A DNA stretch of 64,000 nucleotides from Plecoglossus altivelis. Lineage: Eukaryota; Chordata; Actinopteri; Osmeriformes; Plecoglossidae. The notes below the pieces were generated by a model that was not told where the DNA came from, did no database searches, and saw only the letters and a program-made list of their open reading frames with translations. The DNA lies in the NCBI GenBank assembly GCA_036571765.1, contig BROE01000007.1:9355293-9419292 (forward strand), in the 5' to 3' direction. Of the stretch, positions 10,642 through 20,360 are shown piece by piece (position 1 is the stretch's first letter; the number at the start of each line of letters is the position of its first letter). A program made the position numbers and the translations under genes.

Positions 10642-13600
10642 CTGACAGCGAGAACACAGACACACAGTGGAGGACAGAATGAATCGTTTGTAGCAGTGCC
10701 CTCACACGCTTATTCATTCACTCATTTACAACAGAGATTGATCATGCTGATATGCTGCCTCACCAAGAGACTTGGACTTGATCTCTTTGCGGTAGTTGGC
10801 ACAGACGCTATTGTAATGAGTGCAAATGTGATGCAAGCACCAAGCTGCTAACTGGTTAGCATTGTGGAACTGTGGGAAAAGACCCAAACATACCAAATCT
10901 TAAAATAAAGACCTTTTTTGAACAATTTCTATATGAAAGAGAATGAAATGTGTTTTCAGTTAGATCACTATGCTCCTTGGTAAAACTGGAGCAAGTACTA
11001 CAACAAAGGCAATGAATGGAATGATAGTACTATTGGACATACCTGAGCCAGCTCCAGGTATGTAAGGACTTCTCCATCCATGTCCAGACCATCTTTCGAG
11101 GCTTTCACCAGCTCACAAACAGCATACTGCTCTGTGAGGGAGACAAGCACATGGAAAATGAAACCCGATACACACAGTAGAGCAGCACAGACAAACACAC
11201 CAACTAGCACACGGGAGAACTGTCTGACTTCTAACATGAATAAACCATGAGCTGGGTTTCATAACCACAGTGAAATGTCATATCCCAGGGATGACACAAC
11301 AAGGTCTCTACACAAAAAGGAACAACAGCCAGGCTAAAGCTGTTGCCACGTGAATGAATGCGTCATATGCTACAGTACGCAAATGAGCAAAAATGTCATC
11401 GAATGGTATATCCGACAAAGGGATGCAATTGAGTTTCCATATAAGAGAGTGTGAGAGTGTGCTTAGAGTGTCCTGTTCAATGGCATGGTGTGCCGACACC
11501 ACTGGCACACTGCTGATTAAGCACACACACACACACACACACACAGACACGCATTGCTGATGGAGCAGCGACCTGTCAGGGCTATGAGACGAGGAAGGCA
11601 CAGTCTGTTGGCCAGAGCGATGAGCTCCATGGGGTCCAGTTCTGCCATAGGAGATAGCTGATTGGTGTACAGGTACTCCAAGACTGCCTGCATGCACACC
11701 CTGCTGGTGTTAGGGAAGTACACCTGGAAACACACACACACACAGAGAACAGTCAGAGCAGTCAGAGATTCACATCATCTCACCGTGTAAGTGTTTACCA
11801 GACACACTGATCCAAGTCTATTTCTCTGTCAAGCATTAGCTAGGTGATAATGACATTCCAATCCTAAGGAGAACTCATGTTCACAAGACCGGGCTTACAA
11901 AACCGATGTTAGATTTGACCGAACTACACGCTATCTCAGTGTTCCACGTCTGATAGAAGACTATAAAATAATGTTTGGCTTAGTGTAATCCCTAGGATAT
12001 AAGAAAGTAGTGAGGTGAAATGGAGTCTTCCTTTATTTCTCACTGTTGACACTGGGCCCTGGTGTCGGTCTGCTCAGCCAGCACTGTGATCTTGTCTCAA
12101 TCTCAGTCACTGATCTCTTCTTTACCTCCGCAACTTCCCCTCCTCTCTTCCTTCTCTTCCTTTTATCCCTTTCTTTTTTCTCCACCTGCCACTCTAATCT
12201 GCCTGGGATCGATCCCGCCTCCACCCTGCCCAACATTACTAAGCACATTTTAGCCCAAGTCAAAGAGAAATCGCTACATAACTCATTACATAATACACCG
12301 TCAAGGGCAAACTGGGCAGATTGTGCTGCGTAGGATGGAAAGATGGAGGGAGTAGAGGGGGGGGACGCACGTTGGGATGTAATGAGGGAGGGATGAAAAC
12401 GGAGTGGTACAACAGCAGGAGCAGATTGTCTAGGCAGAGTGTGTGATTCAGAGATAAGGGGGGAAGGAGACAAGCAGGAATGGACAACAGCAAGCCTGGT
12501 CTGTGATTCAGGGATGGCAGGAGGTGAAGGAGGCAAACGAGGGAGAAAGAATGAAGAGAGGGAGGATGCAGGGAACCCAGGGAGGGTAAACTGCAGTGTT
12601 GGTTAACAACCTGTCAGATCGAAATAAAGCTACTCTAATTGTCATGGTGGCAAGCAACCAGGTTACACTGCCAGTCACCTGACCTGAGCTGTCATAGTGA
12701 ATCATATTATGAATTCTCTGTAAATTGGGCCCGTGTTATTCTTAGTCCTACACGTTTCCGCACACATGCTCAACATGAATGAGGCAGGACCTCTATCAGC
12801 TACTTAAGTTCAGTGAACTGATCTGAAAAATACTCAGGGGAGTTACAGTCAACAACCCACATGAAGAATTTACATGTTCCCAGAAACAGCCATTAGGCTG
12901 CTCCCTGGTCGAACATATGTTTTTTGAAGAGTGTCTGAATGACGTCTGCTCTCGCTCATTACCGTGGCAGACCTGTCATGTCCCCTGGCTGGCAGACCTG
13001 GCAGCTACCTGGGGCTGTGTCTGGAAACCACCGCCAGAGAGGCAGCATAGTGGGATCTCCACCCCACCGGGGAGAGAGAATGGACTGCTTTGATCTTCCA
13101 GATCTGCACCTGTGAAGGCACAGTCTGGATCATCATATCTAAGAGAATTGGAGGGATTTCGAATATTGTTCTAAAGTGGGCTGAGGGGCACAGGATGGCA
13201 GCCATGACAGGACGGCAGCCATGAACTCATTTCATGCACAGGGGAAGCCAGTTCAGGAATTCATGAGCCGTAACTCACACCTGTTTAGATGCTGCTTTTC
13301 TCCATAACAACAACAACAGAACAAACATACTGTGGAAGTGTGCGTGTGTGTCTCCGTCTATGTGCGTTCGTGTGTGTTGTGCTCGATGTTGCACCATCTG
13401 CTCAAAGCCTGGAAGCACTTTTGTGGTAAAACTTCACAATGGCAATGACATCCTGGGTAAACACAGGTAGGCTGTAAAAGCTATCATACAGGGTATCTGT
13501 CTCACTCACTACCTCAATACCTATTATACATTATACCTGTCTCACTCGGTACCTCAATACCTATTATACATTATACCTGCCTCACGCTCTACCTCAACAC

Positions 13601-15606
13601 CTATTATACGTTATACCTTTGTCATTCTAAATGCTTTGTTATTCACAGTACATTTCACAGGCACAATCACATTATCCACTTATTATCCACTTTCCTGGCA
13701 TTTTTCACACCTTTTTGGCCTCTTCGTTAGCGCTCACCTCATTGTTGGCACTCTCCAGGAATGCTCCCCCGAACAGAGCAGCCATCCAATCACAGCTGGA
13801 GATCAGCAAAGGCTTATGGGCATTCATGGTACCATCATCCAATCGGAATGTGACATCTGAATGCAAACACCACCCAAACCAAACACATGAATGAAACCAT
13901 TTCGGGAGTTAAATGTGAAGCACAGACATTTATATTATATGATATTAACTCTGAGTACTACACACTGTGTTTACACTGCCTAGTTTACTGTTACGATAAG
14001 TCTACTAGGATAGTCCCTAACCTGTGAAGGTGTTCTTGGCCAGACACTCCTTGATGCGATTGGCCTTCCTGACATGGAAGGCCTTGGTGATCTCCTGATT
14101 CATAAAAGCCTCCTTATTCATGATGTTCTCCACCATCATCCTCAGGTCAAACACCTCCAGGATCTCCGCTATCTGGGCAATCTTCATCAGGTCCCGCTCC
14201 CTCTCGTCCAGCTCCCCTGTGTAGAGGAAGCGCAGCACGGCGCTGAAGGGTCCCAGCTGGATGGAGTAGTCCATCTTAACCACGGTCATGGGGGCTAGCG
14301 TGCTGGTGATGGGGTTAGTGACACTCTCCTTGTGGATGCTGTAGAAGGCCTTGCTCCAGGAAGCCAGGGACAGCTTGGTGCGGCGGTGCTTCCCGCTAAA
14401 GCTCATCATGCGCAGAGTCCCGTCACTCTGCGGGAGGAGAGGCAACTTCATTAGTATGTATGTAGCGGACGTGAGCAACCTGCCATTCAAGCGATCTCAA
14501 GTGGTCTGACGGAGGGAATAAAGGTTTACGCCCTGTCAAGCCGAGTTAAAGCCACCGTGTGGCGTGGAGCAGGGGGGCGGCGTGGGTCGTACTGACCTTG
14601 GAGGCTCGGAGGGAACAGGGGGACAGGTTAGGCAGCACGGCCACTTCTTCCTCGGTGTCCAGGCTGAGGGTCCTCATCAGGTGGTCCCTGCCGTGACGCT
14701 CCGTGACCACCAGGCACTGCGACTCGTCCGAGAAGTCCATCTGGAACAGGTCGTAGAACTTGGAGGAGGACGTCGACAGGTAGATCTTGTGGGCGAACAC
14801 GTGGATGTGGTCCTGGAGGACAAATAGGACGTCGGCGCAGAGCGGGCTGTCCAATAGTTGACGGGGGCCCTCGTGGTTGTAGGGGATGCACTCTGGGATC
14901 TTAATGAGAGGGGGCGGAGCTTTGGGAGGAAGAAAGGGTGCCTGGAGGAGTGGTTTCTGGACCTTGCGGAGGTGGGACTTCCAAAACTGGAGGTGGCGTC
15001 GGGAGATGAGGGCAGCACGGATGGCGTTGTCGAAGATGTCTTTGACACCAAACTGGTCAAAGACGCTGGTCTCGTAGTAAGGAATGCCCAACTCTTTGGC
15101 AACCTCCCTGCCACTCTCAGGTGGCAAGATGTCTCCTGGCTTGATAGGTCTGGGGCCGAAAGATACAGAGGAAGCTATGTTTGAGCATAACAGAGGTGGT
15201 TCTGTGCTGTGTGAAAGACCTGGGCTTGAACCTTGCTTCAGCCTTGTAATGAATTTAATACAGCGGCTTGCTTTACAAAAATAGCAAGTGTTAATTGACT
15301 GAGACTGCCAGTCCAGATGCTGTCTGCTGCATGGCCCATACCTGGCGAGTGGGCGTCTGGCCCGATTCACAGCCTCCAGGTCTGCATAGCGCAGGTCCAG
15401 CTGGCAGCCAACCAGGATGACTGGGGTCCTCGGGCAAAAGTGCTTGATCTCCATGTACCACATGGTCTTGACATGATGAAGGGAGTTAGGGTTGGCTATT
15501 GAGAAACACAGGACCACCACATCTGACCTGGATCGGAAAACGCATAGAGGGATAGATTAAGGGAGAGATGAAGAGAGCAGGTGAAATAGAGTGTGTGTGT
15601 GTAAGA

Positions 15607-15662
<56 letters not shown>

Positions 15663-16617
15663 TGAAGGTTAAAGAAATAGCAGACTACCAGTTACTGTAG
15701 GTCATGACAATGGGGTATTGCTGGAGATTTAGAGTAAAAAATATCTGATCAAATAAGAAGAAGAAATAAGGATCAAGGGCAGGACTGTACTAGTAACATG
15801 CTCATGTACTCAGCCCAAGTGGGTGTGGCAAAGTTACGTCACAGGTTAGACCCCAAGCTGTCACCATAGCAACACCAAAGTCAGTGGCGTTTCGCCTTTG
15901 AAATAGAAGACAACATTGCGAGCCGCTAATCGTTGAGGCTGGTGTGGACGCAGATATAGTTATGCTTATCGTCCTTGTTGTGATTGGGCCTTTAAGCTCA
16001 TCATCCAGATGAGAAGGGAGGGTTCCAAACATTTCTGAACATTCCAGGAGTGTACTGGAAGCCTGTCAATGCCAGCCAGATATGGCAGCTGTTTCATTGA
16101 CCTCAGTAAGCAACTTCCTGTTTTCAAAGCCAACCTCCTCCTCACACAGCAGTCTGCTGTAGTCCCCTCCCGTACTGCACACAGATTATACTGATTACCA
16201 AACTCAAGGAAAACGGAAAATGTCCCATCAAACCACAATGAAAACAGAAAATACAGAAATGTTCCACACTTGATTGATTACTCATAGGCCCCAGCAAAGG
16301 AGGTTAGCGTGCAGCACTGTCTGACAGCAGGAAAAGAGCACAACACAGCACTGATCACCATCAATGAGACTGGGGAAGGCAGCCAGGGGGAAGAACTAGC
16401 TATTTAACTTACTGCTCTTTTGACTATCCGAGTCCTGCAACAAAAACCATAGGAACCCCTACAGGTTTAAACAGAACAAGCACATAACAGGCACAGAACA
16501 GGAGCACAGTTATACATTTAACAAGTTCAATAGAGATGTACAACCAACTCTATTTAAATAACTAAGATCTCTCTCGCAATATTAAAGAATTTCTTAATAG
16601 TGTGTTCAGATGTTACG

Positions 16618-16648
<31 letters not shown>

Positions 16649-17788
16649 CGTATGTGTGCGTGTATGTGTAATGTAGGACAAGGATGTTGTGTAGTCTAGC
16701 CATCGTCAATGTTGTCTCTGACACTCCGAGGTGTTGTAGAGTTCCTACACAACAGTCAGAATAGGACAGCAATGGCAAGCTGACAGAAATCAATCAGCCA
16801 ATCGATGAAACTTGAAACTCCAGCTAAGGCCAGCCTTTCTCCGGGAACTGTGTGTGCCTATGAACGTGTGTTTCTGTGTGTTTGTTTAGTTTTTCAGATA
16901 TTCTGAATGTAATACTGCCATATTTCTTTGAATTCATCATCTCTTCAGCTATAACCCTCTTCAGGGTTAGGATTAGATTAGAGAGGGATTCCTTCTCACT
17001 ATCTTAGTATTTTTCTCCCTTACTCTCCCTTTATCCTGAAGTACATTCCTCTCTCCCTCTCCCTCTCTCTCCCTCTCATTCTGTCGGGCATTTTGACAGG
17101 TGTGTAGAGAAACAGTATTCCCTACGGAGAGCTAGCTATTCTCTACAGTGGAAAGGAACACAGGGCCAACTGTACCCTTACAGCAGCAGCCCAGTCTTGG
17201 AGGTTCTAAACAAACACAGCCAGCTCACAGACAGGACCAGGGAGTCAGCAAACTGGGCCCGAGCCCTACAGGCTGGCTGCTCTGGCTCCTCTGGGCCGGA
17301 GCTGTAGTCACTCTCGTTACACATAAGACAGGGCTGTATCTCATTCAATGTGACTTCCAGGCCCAATCACATCTACACAAGGTACATTTACTATTGTTAA
17401 AGCCGTTTCTCTGTTTTGTAATGATTGTTAGAAGTTGTTTTGTTTGTTTTTTATTGAATATTTTTCCATTTTCATCCATTTGGGCACACCTCATTCTGCC
17501 AGTGCATAAGGCCAGTTTGTGGGGTAAGAACATGCAGCTGGATACCATAAACTGCAGCATGCAGCTGGAGACTATAGATTACTTGGTATGTTGTGTCATT
17601 TTTCTTTTGTTACGACTGTAATGTTGAACAGTAACATAGTTACACAGGCCAGAGGATTGACAGTGTAAATCTGCCTGAGGAGTGGCTAGCCCAAGGGCAC
17701 AGCAAGAGGAAGTAAAGAGAGAGAGAGAGATAAGGAGAGAGGGTGAGAGAAAGAGAGAGAGAGGAGAGAGGGAGAGAGGAGAGAGAAG

Positions 17789-17822
<34 letters not shown>

Positions 17823-18523
17823 CGAAGGAGAGAGCGCTAGAGAGCGTTCAGGTGCAACCATATAAGATGAGGCACTCTGTCCACGCTGACCACTGCACTA
17901 AATCAGGTAGAAATGTTCCCTCATTACATCCAGTCTAAAACAGAGACATCAGAGAAAGACCTGCAGATTCACCACGTGCAGCAAAGCTTTGCCCACGGTA
18001 GGTTTCACAGTTCTTTGCCTATAGTACAGACTGAGCTCAGCCCAGTCCAGCTCAGAGACATTTACCATGGCAACACAGTGCCACAACGTATAACTTCACT
18101 CCCAGTCCAGGCCTGGTCTTACCTGCCATAGGCGAAGCGTCTATCCTTGTGGTGGTCCCCGAAGGTGTCCCACAGTCTGAGAGACACGCTGACCTCGTCC
18201 ACCACATCTCTGGAACGCTCCAGCACCTAAACACAGGACAGGTGTGCACCAGTCAAATGAGAGATATCCATACGTAAAAACAGGAAAACATGTTACGAAC
18301 AACAGCCAGCCTGAACCCGCCCCTCCATGCAGCCACTCCTACCTCCTGGCAGACGCGGTACTGGTCGATGGCCCAAACAGTGGGCACGTGAGTGGCCAGA
18401 AGCTGGTACTGGGTCAGGGTGGTGTTGCAGGCCCGAGCACAGATGAGCCGGGTCTTCCCCACAGCATTGTCTCCCACCACCACACATTTGATGGTCTCAA
18501 CATTGGGCCTCTCGTAATCCATA
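10472..18523 (-). CDS. rhobtb1: rhobtb1: atypical Rho GTPase with tandem BTB domains (10 coding exons)
   Basis: Joining ten exons (18343-18522, 18123-18226, 15342-15527, 14597-15149, 14022-14427, 13738-13856, 11573-11723, 11043-11131, 10764-10869, 10472-10641) gives one 2,064-nt frame of 687 residues. Every junction is in phase and GT-AG. Rho-like domain about 10-175: P-loop GDNAVGKT at 16-23, WDTFGDH in place of switch II DTAGQ, and GCQLDL in place of NKxD, as in the non-cycling RhoBTB family. Proline-rich linker about 225-240, first BTB about 258-440 split by an insertion, second BTB about 473-596, then the conserved C-terminal region (WPPVWYLKEEDHYQ). The family acts as CUL3 ubiquitin-ligase adaptors and substrates (known). 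The ending WCFWSTSPAVA and SVFDQFG fit RHOBTB1 better than RHOBTB2, and the neighbours tmem26, cabcoco1 and arid5b support this. The first ~4 residues (MDxD in relatives) probably lie on an upstream exon I could not find. A zebrafish-style paralog name is possible. Confidence 0.93.
10764..10869 (-). CDS. rhobtb1: rhobtb1 coding exon 9
   Basis: Residues 597-631 plus one base: FHNANQLAAWCLHHICTHYN then SVCANYRKEIKSKSL, the conserved BACK-like helices after BTB2. Acceptor CACAG, donor GTGAGG. Confidence 0.94.
11043..11131 (-). CDS. rhobtb1: rhobtb1 coding exon 8
   Basis: Completes Glu567 and encodes residues 568-596 (QYAVCELVKASKDGLDMDGE, then VLTYLELAQ), the helices after BTB2. Acceptor CACAG, donor GTATGT. 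Confidence 0.94.
11522..11545. repeat. (CA)12 microsatellite in rhobtb1 intron 7
   Basis: Pure CA run about 28 bp downstream (minus strand) of the weak exon 7 donor. Confidence 0.95.
11573..11723 (-). CDS. rhobtb1: rhobtb1 coding exon 7 (BTB2)
   Basis: Residues 517-566 plus one base: VYFPNTSRVCMQAVLEYLYT then LDPMELIALANRLCLPRL, the BTB2 helices. Acceptor TCCAG. The donor is a poor GTCGCT (+5 is C), but it is the only site that keeps the frame with exon 8. Confidence 0.93.
13501..13620. repeat. 40-bp tandem repeat, three copies, in rhobtb1 intron 6
   Basis: Three adjacent 40-bp units start at 13501, 13541 and 13581, sharing ACCTCAATACCTATTATACA. They differ by a few substitutions. They sit 118 bp downstream of exon 6 in the direction of transcription. 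Confidence 0.9.
13738..13856 (-). CDS. rhobtb1: rhobtb1 coding exon 6 (BTB2 core)
   Basis: Residues 477-516: DVTFRLDDGTMNAHKPLLIS followed by SCDWMAALFGG, the classic BTB pattern of a strand followed by HKxxLxxxSxxF-like residues. Acceptor TTCAG, donor GTGAGC. Confidence 0.95.
14022..14427 (-). CDS. rhobtb1: rhobtb1 coding exon 5 (BTB1 second half)
   Basis: Residues 342-476 plus one base. After the low-complexity insertion it resumes BTB1 (MTVVKMDYSIQLGPF, FLYTGELDE) and continues through EVFDLRMMVENIMNKEAFMN to the start of BTB2. Acceptor CGCAG, donor GTTAGG. Confidence 0.95.
14597..15149 (-). CDS. rhobtb1: rhobtb1 coding exon 4 (end of G domain, linker, BTB1 start)
   Basis: The longest exon, 553 nt. 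Completes Arg157 and encodes residues 158-341: the end of the Rho-like domain (RAALISRRHLQFWKSHL), a proline-rich stretch (PFLPPKAPPP) and the first half of BTB1 (PLCADVLFVLQD, FAHKIYLSTSSSKFYDLF). The end of the exon lies in the insertion that splits BTB1. Donor GTCAGT. Confidence 0.95.
15342..15527 (-). CDS. rhobtb1: rhobtb1 coding exon 3 (G-domain core)
   Basis: Completes Arg95 and encodes residues 96-156 plus two bases of Arg157. Contains SDVVVLCFSIANPNSL and VILVGCQLDLRYADLEAVNR. Residue 120 is Met (codon 15452-15454) where RHOBTB1/2 and classical Rho proteins, as I recall them, have Pro (WYPEIKHFCP). Acceptor CAG, donor GTATGG. Confidence 0.95.
15612..15651. repeat. (GA)n microsatellite in rhobtb1 intron 2
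   Basis: About 40 bp of GA; reads as a TC-rich tract on the rhobtb1 strand, about 85 bp upstream of the exon 3 acceptor. Confidence 0.95.
16619..16646. repeat. (TG)14 microsatellite
   Basis: Pure TG run in rhobtb1 intron 2. Confidence 0.95.
17718..17825. repeat. (GA)n/GAGG microsatellite
   Basis: About 108 bp purine tract in rhobtb1 intron 2, pyrimidine-rich on the coding strand. Confidence 0.93.
18123..18226 (-). CDS. rhobtb1: rhobtb1 coding exon 2 (switch regions)
   Basis: Residues 61-94 plus two bases of Arg95. Encodes VLERSRDVVDEVSVSLRLWD followed by TFGDHHKDRRFAYG, the diverged switch II region typical of RhoBTB proteins. Acceptor TTAG, donor GTAAGA. The intron before it is only 116 bp. 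Confidence 0.95.
18343..18523 (-). CDS. rhobtb1: rhobtb1 coding exon 1 (P-loop)
   Basis: Residues 1-60 from the ATG at 18522. Contains the phosphate-binding loop GDNAVGKT. A pyrimidine-rich tract and CAG acceptor end right before base 18523. One extra T precedes the ATG, as expected if an upstream exon supplies MDx plus the first two bases of an Asp codon, as in mammalian RHOBTB1/2. Donor GTAGGA. Confidence 0.92.
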
Positions 18524-20331
18524 CTGCAGATCTTTGGGAGACGGAGGGTGGGGGTGAGACATGGTCTGAATGATAGTAGCATACAGCGATGTGGTTTCTA
18601 CTGTTTACATACAGTGAGCTTTGTAACGTGTGCACTCGGAGAACCTTACGACAGCTGGACATTGGTAAATGTGGATAGGTGATAGGTTGAAATCATTGAT
18701 ATCTCTCGAATGGTTAAGCTTGGCTGTTGCTACAGATATCTAATTACATGGATGGGTGTCACATTATTGTGTGTATCTTCAACAATCTATTGTTTCTGTG
18801 TGTTGCACAAGACCAGCAAGCCATAGGTCAGAATCACTACAGACCCGGGAAGGAACATTATTGTCCAACCTGTATTGACAACTCGTAAGTCAACATCAGT
18901 ATAGTAAATCAATGCTCCGAGCCCCGAACAACAACCAAGCTCTGAACTGGTTTCTGTCTTTAAAATATGCATATGTCTTAATCTTACATAATTGACAGTC
19001 TTGCTGAGTTCATAATCAATACTCATCAAGACCCATATAAGACACTTCCCAAACCCAAGCTATGTCATAATCATTTGCAGAGTGAAGAGAGAGAGTCCTA
19101 TGGCGGCAGACGTGACATGTTGTGTAACAGTTCGGGGTCACACTGGGAGGTCAGCCACCTCATAACCCTGTAGGGGCAGACTGGCTGAGTAGCTCCTAAT
19201 CTGCTCTTGAAGCTGCTGTTATGATCACAGCAATTCAAACAGTGTGCTTGTGTGTGTAGTATGCTCTTAATATGCCAGTTAATTAATCAGACCAGTATGA
19301 TGTCATAATGCAGGTATAATCCTTAAAAAGTGTCATGATACAGTAGACCTGCCGTCATACTATGGTATGTTATGTTGTCATAATATAGAAATACTGTAAT
19401 GGTGTGATTGGGATTTTATCAAAGTGGTATACAATTATCATAATGTTATACTGTAAATTCCAATTCATGTTTAATATTGATGTTATTAATGTGTCATAAT
19501 ACTATACAACACTGTGACTATACCACTTGACATATAAAGAGGAGCATGTGCAATGTGTAATTATAAAGTTGTGCTTAATCTGACAAATTAGACCTGGATA
19601 TTGTTGCAAATAACGTCTTTATTTCCTTCGATTCAGAAGTTAGTTGACGTAACAATAACACGTCTAGACGCAGAACAGCGCACTGTGCCGTCATAATGTA
19701 GGCACATCAATGCATGTAATTCAGTTAGTAATAATGAGCAGCTTGTACATCATTCGCTTGCTTTGATTAATTATCGCCTCTATTTTCCTTTTCCATCCGG
19801 AGAGCGGATTCAAAATGAATGCATTAGTGTTCATTATCTAATTATATCCGCAGAGCAGTTTATAAACTCCCAAAAACTGTAGTTAGCCTGTAGTTCCACA
19901 CCACTCAGTGAATTGAACTGGGACACCACCCTACTCTCTTTGTTTCAGTAGTTGACTCAGGTGCCAATAATTTCATAAGAGCACCTACCGTTTTTGAAGA
20001 GCCGGGTAGGTGTGATCTTGCAAACCTACAGAAACTGAAGTTAAGACTAAGAGTAGGGTAAGGTACAGTAATTGCAGGTAGCTCAAACAGCTCTGTACAA
20101 AAAATATATAATCGCTCGGCGCTAGCTAGAGAAATGCTGCAAGATCATTTCGTAATCGTTATTTCCCTGGCTTTCGAGAAGTCATTCCTTTTGCTCCAAT
20201 GAAACGACAATGTGTATCTTGTTTGATTGTCCAGGGCAGCGTTCGGAAGTGTATGCCCTTCCCCATCCGAGTGCTCTTTGAGGAAAATCATCTGCAAGCG
20301 CGCAGCGCCGACGTCCATGCAGCCTCCATTG

Positions 20332-20360
20332 TGACGTCAACAACCCTGTTCTATTTATAG
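20332..20360 (-). promoter_or_regulatory. candidate TATA box and CRE near a rhobtb1 upstream start
   Basis: On the minus strand CTATAAATAG lies at 20360-20351. A perfect CRE palindrome TGACGTCA (20332-20339) follows 11 bases later. A CpG-containing stretch (about 20295-20315) lies on the downstream side. This could be a rhobtb1 promoter 1.8 kb before the first recognised coding exon. A CRE downstream of TATA is unusual, and a plus-strand start is not excluded. Confidence 0.35.

Noticed and set aside
14564..15184. Several plus-strand open frames opposite rhobtb1 exons 4-5
   Set aside because: They are shadows of the GC-rich coding exon on the other strand, cross its splice sites and show no family resemblance.
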